Assembly (NCBI GenBank): GCA_018241525.1
Contig: JAFEDR010000012.1
Span: 310,001-374,000, forward strand
Direction of reading: 5' to 3'
Origin: Pseudomonadota bacterium
Lineage (GTDB): Bacteria > Pseudomonadota > Gammaproteobacteria > Steroidobacterales > Steroidobacteraceae
Length of the DNA: 64,000 nt
The translations under genes were made by a program, and so were the position numbers. The notes under the pieces are model-generated. The model was not told the DNA's origin, did not search any database, and saw nothing but the letters and a program-made list of their open reading frames with translations. Below are positions 20,756-27,421 of this stretch, in pieces; positions within the stretch are counted from its first letter, which is position 1, and each line of letters starts with the position of its first letter.

Positions 20756-22650
20756 CGGCGGGCTGCCGGCTCCGGGCCGGTTCCACGCAGGTCGAAGAGC
20801 AGCGCCGAGCGCGGCGGCACCGCCAGTGCTTCGCCCAGCTCGACGTCCTGGCCGGTCAGCACCTCGTGGCCGCGGGCCGCCGGCGGCAGGCACTCGCGGA
20901 AGCGGCCGAGGTCGAGGCGCACGGCGTGCTCCGACTTGTTGAGAACGACCATCACGGTCTGGTCGTCGCCGCGCCGGAAGTAGACGTATGCGCCGTCGAC
21001 AGGGGCGTAGTGCACGAGGGTGCCATGCTGCACGGCGGGGGCACCGCGTCGCCACTGCAGCAGCCTGCGCACCAGCGCCTGCGCGTCTGCCTGGGCCGGC
21101 GCGAGTCCGCGGCCGCTGAAGCCGTCGGCCGGGTCGCCCGGCCAGCCACCGGGGAAGTCGCGGCGCCTGTCGCCGTCGTCGCCGAGCCGGTCGTTCGCGA
21201 TCAGCACCTCGGTCCCGTAGAGCAGCTGCGGGATGCCGCGCGTGGTCGCGAGCCACACCATGGCCATGCGCCACAGTGCATCGTCGCGGTGTAGCTTCGT
21301 GTAGATGCGATCGGTGTCGTGGTTGTCGGTGAACACCACGAGGTTGCCCGGGTCTGGGTACAGGAAGTCCTGCGCCAGGCGCTCGTACAGCGTGATCCAG
21401 CCGCTGCTCCCGCTCTCCGGATCGCGCAGCGCCGCGAGCAGCGCGTTCTGCTGCGGGAAGTCCATCAGCGCCGGCAGGTGCGAGACGTAGCCGTCGGCGT
21501 TGACCTTGCCCGCCTGCCAGTAGGAGACGAGCGCCGGCTCGTTGCGCCACTCCTCGCCGACGATGTTGAGCCGCGGGTACTCGCGGAGGATCCGCGCGGT
21601 AAAATCCGCCATGAAGCGCCGATCGCTGTACGAATACGTGTCCATGCGCAGGCCCGCGAGGCCGGCGTACTCGATCCACCACTGCGCGTTCTGCACGAGG
21701 TAGGTGCCGAGCAGCGGGTTCATCGGGTGCAGGTCCGGCATCGTGGCCGAGAACCAGCCGTCGATGAAGCGCTGCCGGTCGATGGCCGCCGCGTGCGGGT
21801 CCTGGACGGACGTGTGCGCGTGGTTCGTGCGGTAGGCGGGATCGGGACTGCTGAGCCAGTCGTGCGCGGGCAGGTCGCGCATCCACCAGTGCCCGGAACC
21901 GATGTGGTTCACCACCACATCGGCGATCAGCCCGATGCCGCGCTCGCGCGCCTCGCGGGCGAGCGCACGGTAGTCCTCGTTGGTTCCGTAGCGCGGGTCG
22001 ATGCGGTAGTGATCGGTGATCGAGTAGCCGTGGTAGCTGTACGCCGGCTGCGCGTTCTCGAGCACCGGTGTCAGCCACAGCTGGGTGATGCCGAGCGCGG
22101 CGAGGTAGTCGAGGTGGGCGCGGATGCCGGCGAGGTCGCCGCCATGGCGGGCGCCGCCGTCGCGTCGGTCGAGGTGATCGAGCGTGCCAGTCGGCTGATC
22201 GTTGGCCGGATCGCCGTTGGCGAAGCGGTCCGGCATCACGAGGTAGATCACGTCGCGACCGTCGAAGCCGCGCCGCTCCCGTGAACCCGGCTGGCGCGCC
22301 TCGAGGACATAGTCGCGGCGGGCGATGGGCCGGCCGTGCCGGCGGAACACCAGCGGCATCCGGCCCGGTCGGGCATCCGCGCGGATGTCGAGATCGACGA
22401 CCAGGTAGTTCGGGCTCTCGGTTCGTGCCGTGCCGGCGAGCGTGACGCCCGGATAGTCGACGGCGACCTCGAGCTCGCCGGCCCGGGGGCCGTGCACCAG
22501 CAGCTCGAGGCGGGGCGATTCGAATCCGACCCACCAGCTCGGCGGGTCGATGCGCTCGATCGACGGCTCCGCCGCGCGGGCGGAGGCCGGCGCGCCGCCC
22601 AGGAACGCGATCCCCAGAACGACCAGGTCCAAGAGCGATCTGCGTGTCAC
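20752..22650 (-). CDS. Exported GH13 alpha-amylase/cyclomaltodextrinase-like enzyme
   Basis: 632 residues from the GTG at 22648-22650, preceded by GGGGGA. The N-terminal TRRSLLDLVVLGIAFLGG resembles a signal peptide with a twin-arginine pair, so Tat or Sec export is likely. An immunoglobulin-like cyclomaltodextrinase N-domain (IDPPSWWVGFESPRLELLVHG) precedes the GH13 barrel starting at DVIYLVMPDRFANGDPAND. Catalytic regions: IADVVVNHIG, nucleophile GLRMDTYSYSD, acid/base IVGEEWRNE, and FTDNHDTDRIY. The enzyme should degrade starch, cyclodextrin or pullulan-type glucans outside the cytoplasm. It is divergent from an MFS sugar permease and belongs to the TonB receptor/LacI locus downstream. An ATG 57 bp upstream exists but would bury the signal peptide. 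Confidence 0.9.
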   Translation of the reverse strand: MTRRSLLDLVVLGIAFLGGAPASARAAEPSIERIDPPSWWVGFESPRLELLVHGPRAGELEVAVDYPGVTLAGTARTESPNYLVVDLDIRADARPGRMPLVFRRHGRPIARRDYVLEARQPGSRERRGFDGRDVIYLVMPDRFANGDPANDQPTGTLDHLDRRDGGARHGGDLAGIRAHLDYLAALGITQLWLTPVLENAQPAYSYHGYSITDHYRIDPRYGTNEDYRALAREARERGIGLIADVVVNHIGSGHWWMRDLPAHDWLSSPDPAYRTNHAHTSVQDPHAAAIDRQRFIDGWFSATMPDLHPMNPLLGTYLVQNAQWWIEYAGLAGLRMDTYSYSDRRFMADFTARILREYPRLNIVGEEWRNEPALVSYWQAGKVNADGYVSHLPALMDFPQQNALLAALRDPESGSSGWITLYERLAQDFLYPDPGNLVVFTDNHDTDRIYTKLHRDDALWRMAMVWLATTRGIPQLLYGTEVLIANDRLGDDGDRRRDFPGGWPGDPADGFSGRGLAPAQADAQALVRRLLQWRRGAPAVQHGTLVHYAPVDGAYVYFRRGDDQTVMVVLNKSEHAVRLDLGRFRECLPPAARGHEVLTGQDVELGEALAVPPRSALLFDLRGTGPEPAARR

Positions 22651-22784
22651 GCCGTCCCCCGAGAGTGGTCGCCGGCAGTTTAAGGATAGGTATCGAGGCG
22701 CGGTCAAGCGCCGCGAGATGGCAGGTCCGGCCCGGCTGCCGTCATACTCCCGCGAACGAGGGCGGCGGAGGGGGCTGGCCGGTC

Positions 22785-24137
22785 ATGGGTGCGACGCTGA
22801 CAGCCGGATCCGGGTCCCACGCGAAGCCGCAGCTCAGCCGCGTGCGGATCGCCTACCTGTCGTTCGGGTTCTTCGGCATCCAGGTCGCATTCGCGCTGCA
22901 GACCGCGTTCGTCAGCCGGATCTTCCAGACGCTCGGCGCGTCGATTGATGCGCTGCCCCTGCTCTGGGCTGCGGGCCCGGTGACCGGGCTGCTGGTACAG
23001 CCGATCGTCGGCTACCTGAGCGATCGCACCTGGTGCCGGCTCGGCCGCCGGCGGCCGTACTTCCTCGCCGGCGCCCTGCTGAGCGCCACCGCGCTCGTCG
23101 TGCTGCCGGCCGCGAGCGCGCTATGGTTCGCCGTCGCCGCGTTCTGGTTGCTCGACATCTCGCTCAACATCACGATGGAGCCGTTTCGCGCGTTCGTCGG
23201 CGACATGCTCCCCGAGGAACAGCGCACGAGCGGCTACGCCGCGCAGACGATCTTCATCGGCCTCGGCGCGCTCACGGCGTCTGCGGCGCCCTGGATCTTC
23301 GTGCACGTGCTCGGTGTCAGCGGCGATGCGCCGCTCGGAACCGTGCCCGAGAACGTGCGCGTCGCCTTCTACGTGGGCGCCGGGGCGCTGCTCGCCGCCG
23401 TGCTCTGGACGATCGCTTCGACCCGCGAGTACCCGCCGGAGACGCTGGCGCGCTTTGCCGGGCAGGGCGGGGCTGACCCGGCCGCGGAGCCGGGACGCGG
23501 GCCGCTGCTGCAACGGGCGGTGACCGAGCTCGTGGCGGACCTGCGTACGATGCCGCCCGCCATGCGGCGACTGGCGCTGATCCAGTTCTGCACCTGGTCG
23601 GGGTTCTTCGTGCTGTGGATCTACGGCACCCCGGTCGTCGCGTACCACCACTTCGGCGGCGCGGTGCCCGGCACGCCGGCCTACAACCGCGCCGGGGATC
23701 ATCTCGGCAACCTGTTCGCGCTCTACAACGGCGTGGCAGCGCTCTATGCCTTCGCGCTGCCGGCGCTCGCGGCGCGGCTCGGGCGGGAGCGGCTGCACGC
23801 GCTCAACCTCGGCGCGGGTGCGCTCGGCTTCGCGACGATCTTCCTCAGCCGCGATCCGGCCGTGCTGTGGCTCGCGATGGCCGGGATCGGCATGTGCTGG
23901 GCGTCGGTGCTGACGATGCCGTACGCGCTGCTGTGCGGCGCGATCCCATACCGGAAGCTCGGCGTCTACATGGGCATCTTCAACATCTTCATCGTGCTGC
24001 CGCAGCTGGTGGTGGCGGCAACGATGGGGCCGATCGTGCGCGCGGCGTTCCCGGTCGACCCGGCGGGCGTGATGCTGATCGCGGCGGCGGCACTCGTGCT
24101 CGCCGCCACGCTCGCGGCGCGCCGGCTCGATCGCTAG
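22785..24137 (+). CDS. MFS sugar permease (SLC45/GPH-like), first copy
   Basis: About 450 residues with 12 predicted membrane helices. The motif YLSDRTWCRLGRRRPYFLAGAL between helices 2 and 3, ending in a D-R-x-G-R-R-R-P pattern, is typical of the MFS group containing SLC45 sucrose transporters and Caulobacter-type maltose permeases. A second signature is YRKLGVYMGIFNIFIVLPQ in the C-terminal half. ATG 22785 follows GGAGGGGG. It is divergent from the amylase, and the neighbouring TonB receptor and LacI regulator support maltose or maltodextrin transport across the inner membrane. The exact substrate is unproven. A related permease lies just downstream in convergent orientation. Confidence 0.87.
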   Translation: MGATLTAGSGSHAKPQLSRVRIAYLSFGFFGIQVAFALQTAFVSRIFQTLGASIDALPLLWAAGPVTGLLVQPIVGYLSDRTWCRLGRRRPYFLAGALLSATALVVLPAASALWFAVAAFWLLDISLNITMEPFRAFVGDMLPEEQRTSGYAAQTIFIGLGALTASAAPWIFVHVLGVSGDAPLGTVPENVRVAFYVGAGALLAAVLWTIASTREYPPETLARFAGQGGADPAAEPGRGPLLQRAVTELVADLRTMPPAMRRLALIQFCTWSGFFVLWIYGTPVVAYHHFGGAVPGTPAYNRAGDHLGNLFALYNGVAALYAFALPALAARLGRERLHALNLGAGALGFATIFLSRDPAVLWLAMAGIGMCWASVLTMPYALLCGAIPYRKLGVYMGIFNIFIVLPQLVVAATMGPIVRAAFPVDPAGVMLIAAAALVLAATLAARRLDR

Positions 24138-24174
24138 GCCCGACCACTGGGCCCGACCAGTGGGCCCGACCGCC
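24137..24174 (+). repeat. Three tandem 13-bp units with hairpin between convergent permeases
   Basis: The unit GGGCCCGACC plus a variable triplet occurs three times in a row with a period of 13 (first copy lacking one G). CCACTGG (24144-24150) and CCAGTGG (24157-24163) also form a 7-bp stem with 6-nt loop, so this 38-bp stretch may act as a bidirectional terminator between the two converging permease genes. No T-tract is seen. Confidence 0.5.
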
Positions 24175-24200
24175 GGGCTCGCGCGCCGGACCTGCCGGTG

Positions 24201-25673
24201 TCAGTGCGCGGCTGGCGCCGCCGTCCGGGCGCCGAGCTCCTGGCCTGCCTGGCGGCGCACGAAGGTCCAGGCGAGCGCCGAAAGCGCGAGCGAGGCCGCG
24301 CTGATCAGGAAGATCACGCTCTTGTCCTCGAGCCGGATCAGCAGCGCGCCGACGCCGAGGCTGACGAACAGCTGCGGCAGCACCACGGACAGGTTGAAGA
24401 CTCCCATGTAGAGCCCGATCCGCGACTGGTCGACCCGCTGCGACATGATCGCGAACGGCAGGCTCACGATCGCGGCCCAGCCGACGCCGAGGAGCGCCAT
24501 CAGCAGGTAGATCGCGAGCGGCGAGTGACCGGCGACGTACACCGCGCCGTAACCGGCGGCCATCAGCGCGAGGCAGCCAGCGTGGACGGCGACCTGGCCG
24601 AAGCGTTCGGTCAGCGGCTGCAGGGCGAGCAGCGGCATCAGCGTGCTGACGATGCTGAGCACGAGGAAACTGTATGAGAGGACCGATCCGGTGCGCAGCG
24701 CGCCGAGATCCGGAAAGCGCGCCTGCAGGAAGCCGACCATGTAGACGAACATCGTCTGCACGCCGATCCAGCTGAAGGCGTGCGCGGCGAGCACCTTGCG
24801 GAACTCGACCAGGTCCTCGCGCACGAACTCGACGCCGCGATCGCGCGCGGTCAGCGTCACCGCGACGCAGACGATCGTCGCGAGCGCGCAGCAGGTCTCG
24901 AGCAGCAGGCCCGGCGCCGCGAGGTGCGCGACCTTGAGGCCCATCGCGATCAGGTCGTAGGCGAGGATGCCCCACAGCGGCAGTAAGAGGCTCATCAGCT
25001 TCGCGAAGCCGGGGCCGGTGCCCGCACCCCGCTCATCGTCCGCGACGTTCGCGTGCGGCAGCTCGCGCGGCTCCTCGATCAGCAGTGACGGCACGATCGA
25101 CATCAGCGGCACGAGGATGGCGGCGACGTAGATCAGGGTCTCCGGATCGAAGGCGCCGCCCACGGCATAGGCAAGGACGCCAAACGCGCCGGAGACGGTT
25201 TGCATCCAGGTGTAGCCGCGCGTGCGCATCGAGCCTTCGTGCGTCACGTCGGTGATGATCGAGCGGGTCGGATTGAAGCTGACGTTGATCGACAGGTCGA
25301 GCGCGAGTGCCACCGTGATCGCGACGCCGATAACGGTCGGGGCGCCGAGCGCGTGCGAGATGACGCCGATGGAGGGCAGCGCCAGGATCATCAGCGCGGA
25401 GAGGATGCCGCCGACCAGGATGAACGGGCGCCGGCGCCCGTGCCAAAGCCAGACGCCGTCGCTGACGATGCCGACCAGCAGCTGGCCGACGATGCCGGCG
25501 AGCGGTCCGGCCGCCCAGACGAAGCCGATCTCGTCGAGGTGCAGCCCGTAGCGGGTCGACATGATCCAGCTGAGCGTGGCGATCTGCACCGAGAGCGCAA
25601 AGCCCATCGCCGACGCCGGTAGCGCCAGCAGTACCAGGAACGGACGCGACATCCGTCGCTGCATCGCGAGCAT
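24201..25673 (-). CDS. MFS sugar permease (SLC45/GPH-like), second copy
   Basis: 490 residues, about 12 membrane helices. The cytoplasmic loop IVSDGVWLWHGRRRPFILVGG and the segment SRIGLYMGVFNLSVVLPQ match the first permease, although overall similarity is modest, suggesting an old duplication or separate acquisition. ATG 25671-25673 is preceded by GAGGGGGAGC; the frame is open upstream but contains only Pro/Arg-rich sequence. Divergent from the LacI-type regulator and 87 bp downstream of a perfect 6-bp-arm dyad (25760-25775), which may be the operator. Probably handles a different oligosaccharide from the first permease, or exports; the sequence does not tell. Confidence 0.86.
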   Translation of the reverse strand: MLAMQRRMSRPFLVLLALPASAMGFALSVQIATLSWIMSTRYGLHLDEIGFVWAAGPLAGIVGQLLVGIVSDGVWLWHGRRRPFILVGGILSALMILALPSIGVISHALGAPTVIGVAITVALALDLSINVSFNPTRSIITDVTHEGSMRTRGYTWMQTVSGAFGVLAYAVGGAFDPETLIYVAAILVPLMSIVPSLLIEEPRELPHANVADDERGAGTGPGFAKLMSLLLPLWGILAYDLIAMGLKVAHLAAPGLLLETCCALATIVCVAVTLTARDRGVEFVREDLVEFRKVLAAHAFSWIGVQTMFVYMVGFLQARFPDLGALRTGSVLSYSFLVLSIVSTLMPLLALQPLTERFGQVAVHAGCLALMAAGYGAVYVAGHSPLAIYLLMALLGVGWAAIVSLPFAIMSQRVDQSRIGLYMGVFNLSVVLPQLFVSLGVGALLIRLEDKSVIFLISAASLALSALAWTFVRRQAGQELGARTAAPAAH

Positions 25674-25759
25674 GGCTCCCCCTCGAACGGCGGCCGGCGG
25701 CGGCCTGACGGGCGCCGGCGGCGCGCGTCGGGAGCGCGGTCCGGTCGCTGCCCCGGTGT

Positions 25760-25775
25760 TCGCAAAAAATTGCGA
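25760..25775. promoter_or_regulatory. Dyad TCGCAA-N4-TTGCGA (candidate regulator site)
   Basis: TCGCAAAAAATTGCGA is a perfect palindrome with 6-bp arms and an A4 spacer, upstream of the second permease and within the divergent region to the LacI-family gene. Its TCGCA/TGCGA half-sites reappear in the dyad at 27028-27046. Confidence 0.45.
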
Positions 25776-25817
25776 TTCCGGGGGCGAGAGGAATAGCACG
25801 GAGGGGAGTCAAAGGCC

Positions 25818-25838
25818 ACTGGCGAGGATTTAGCCAGT
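25818..25838. repeat. Inverted repeat ACTGGC-N9-GCCAGT
   Basis: Six-base arms at 25818-25823 and 25833-25838 separated by 9 bases, in the divergent control region between permease and regulator. May be a binding site of another regulator; unsupported beyond symmetry. Confidence 0.25.
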
Positions 25839-25946
25839 ACTTACGGCATGTTGCGGTGCGGCCGCTGGCTTCGCGCCATGACAGGAGATAGCGCTGCTGG
25901 TGAAAAATTATGAAAAGCGGCTTGCCTTCGAACCCCGCTCGCGCTC

Positions 25947-25952
25947 TAGAAT
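25947..25952 (+). promoter_or_regulatory. TAGAAT -10 box in front of the LacI-family gene
   Basis: TAGAAT matches the sigma70 -10 at five of six positions. The predicted start of transcription (about 25959) coincides with an ATG that begins a 7-codon frame ending in TGA at 25980-25982, which overlaps the GTG of the regulator. No convincing -35 is seen. Confidence 0.4.
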
Positions 25953-25978
25953 CGCCGCATGCACGAGAAGACGCAGCC

Positions 25979-26995
25979 GTGAGGTCGAAGAAGGTTACGC
26001 GACTCGAGGATCTGGCGCGCCTCGCCGGCGTGTCGATCACGACCGTTTCGCGGGCGCTGAACGACAGCTCCGCCGTCAACCAGCAAACCAAGCAGCGCAT
26101 CTGGAAGCTCGCGCGCGAGCACGACTACCCGTTCCGTGGCTACATGCCCTCAGGTCCCACGGCTGCCGCGGCGTCGGTCGCGATCGTGATCCCGCGCCCA
26201 CAGGGCCGTGAGGCGCGGCTGTCCGATCCCTTCGTGCTGGACCTCGTCGCCGGCATCGGCGAGGCGGCGCGCCAGCGCGGCTGCGACTTCGTCGTGTCGC
26301 ACGTCGCGCCGACCGGCTTTGCCGACCTCACCGAGCTGATGGCCACCAACCGGGTGAACGGCATCATTTTCCTCGGTCAGAGCTCGCTGCATGCCGCGTT
26401 CAATCGGCTGGCGGAGACCGAGTCCCGCTTTGCGGTCTGGGGCGCGCAGCTGCCGGCGCAGTCCTACTGCTCAGTCGGCAGCGACAATCCGGTCGGCGGC
26501 AAGCGCGCCACCCTGCATCTGGCGCGGCTCGGTCGTCGGCGCATCGTCTTCCTCGGCGACACCGAGGCGCCGGAGGCTATGCAGCGCTACCAGGGCTATC
26601 TCGAGGGTCTCGGGCAGGCGGGGCTCGCGGCGGATCCGCAGCTCGCGGTGCCCGCGCATTTCGAGGCGGAGGCGGGCGAGGCGGCGGTCGACGCGCTGCT
26701 CGCGCGCCGCATCGCTTTCGACGGCATCGTCGCGGCGAGCGATCTGATCGCGCTCGGTGCGATTCGTGCGCTGCTGCGGGTGGGTCGGACGGTGCCGGGC
26801 GACGTCTCCGTGGTCGGCTACGACGACATCTCCTTCGCCCGCTACATGCGGCCGGCGATCACGACCATCCGCCAGGACACTGCGCTCGCGGGGCGGCTGC
26901 TGCTGTCGAAGCTCCTCAACTCGGAGCCGGGCGGCGAACTGCGGTCCGAGCGCTTGCCCACCGATCTCGTCGTCCGCGAGAGCTGCGGCGGCTGA
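25979..26995 (+). CDS. LacI/GalR-family transcription regulator
   Basis: 338 residues from GTG 25979. The N-terminal helix-turn-helix TRLEDLARLAGVSITTVSRALNDSSAVNQ is standard, with the hinge region ending near residue 55, followed by a periplasmic-binding-protein-like sugar domain (VAIVIPRP, NRVNGIIFLGQ, GSDNPVGGKRATLHLARLG, DGIVAASDLIALGAIRAL, GDVSVVGYDDISFARYM). Typical ligands are sugars. An ATG at 25910 in the same frame would add 23 residues before the DNA-binding domain and seems less likely. It lies between the second permease and the TonB receptor and is the presumed local regulator of the carbohydrate locus, analogous to MalI/MalR-type proteins. Confidence 0.9.
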   Translation: MRSKKVTRLEDLARLAGVSITTVSRALNDSSAVNQQTKQRIWKLAREHDYPFRGYMPSGPTAAAASVAIVIPRPQGREARLSDPFVLDLVAGIGEAARQRGCDFVVSHVAPTGFADLTELMATNRVNGIIFLGQSSLHAAFNRLAETESRFAVWGAQLPAQSYCSVGSDNPVGGKRATLHLARLGRRRIVFLGDTEAPEAMQRYQGYLEGLGQAGLAADPQLAVPAHFEAEAGEAAVDALLARRIAFDGIVAASDLIALGAIRALLRVGRTVPGDVSVVGYDDISFARYMRPAITTIRQDTALAGRLLLSKLLNSEPGGELRSERLPTDLVVRESCGG

Positions 26996-27027
26996 GGCCG
27001 CCGCGTCGCTTCCACCGCTGTTGGGTT

Positions 27028-27046
27028 TTTCGCACAGAGTGCGAAA
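27028..27046. promoter_or_regulatory. Perfect dyad TTTCGCAC-N3-GTGCGAAA
   Basis: Eight-base arms at 27028-27035 and 27039-27046, 32 bp after the regulator stop and upstream of the receptor. It is followed by GATTTTCATTTTTTT, so it could serve as a terminator for the regulator gene, or as an operator because it shares TCGCA/TGCGA half-sites with 25760-25775. Confidence 0.45.
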
Positions 27047-27421
27047 GATTTTCATTTTTTTGCAGTCCCGTTTGCGGCGCTGCAAAATCCCCGTACTTCT
27101 CACCACAAGAGTAGAATATATAAATCATTGAAAATACAGATATTTTAATAGAGATCCAGTACAGCGAAACAAATGCGCCACGATTCGCGCAGAACCTCTT
27201 GCAAAACTTCTCTCGTTTTCGCATGATTTTGCAGCGACGGCGAACCTGGTTTCCGGGGCCGGCGCGCCGGGCGACGCCGGTGCTCGAGACCAAGAAGACA
27301 CGAGGGGGTGCACGCGAAGACCGCGTGCAACGTCGCATCGCTCCCTCGGGCGAATCAGGGCAGGGCGGCCGCCGAAGGCCGAACTGCAGTGGCATCGAAT
27401 CGCGAGGGAGGTTCACAACAC
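27047..27421 (+). promoter_or_regulatory. AT-rich leader/control region of the TonB receptor, with LacI-type operator candidate
   Basis: No gene is seen in 26996-27421. The first part (about 27047-27170) is strikingly AT-rich for this genome and contains TTTGCGGCGCTGCAAA (27071-27086), a 16-bp near-palindrome with only one mismatched symmetric pair and a central CG step, as expected for a LacI-family operator. TAGAAT at 27112-27117 and TATAAA at 27119-27124 are possible -10 boxes, but no good -35 was found. Additional GCAAAA and TTTTGC half-sites occur at about 27200-27235. The receptor start is preceded by GGGAGG at 27406-27411. The leader would be roughly 300 nt, long enough for further post-transcriptional control. 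Confidence 0.45.

Noticed and set aside
22651..22784. Promoter of the amylase with a TTGACC -35 (minus strand, 22702-22707)
   Set aside because: The -35 is good, but no acceptable -10 occurs at 16-18 bp, so it was not listed as a feature.
24137..24174. CRISPR-like array
   Set aside because: Only three 13-bp units without spacers; no cas genes anywhere in the window.
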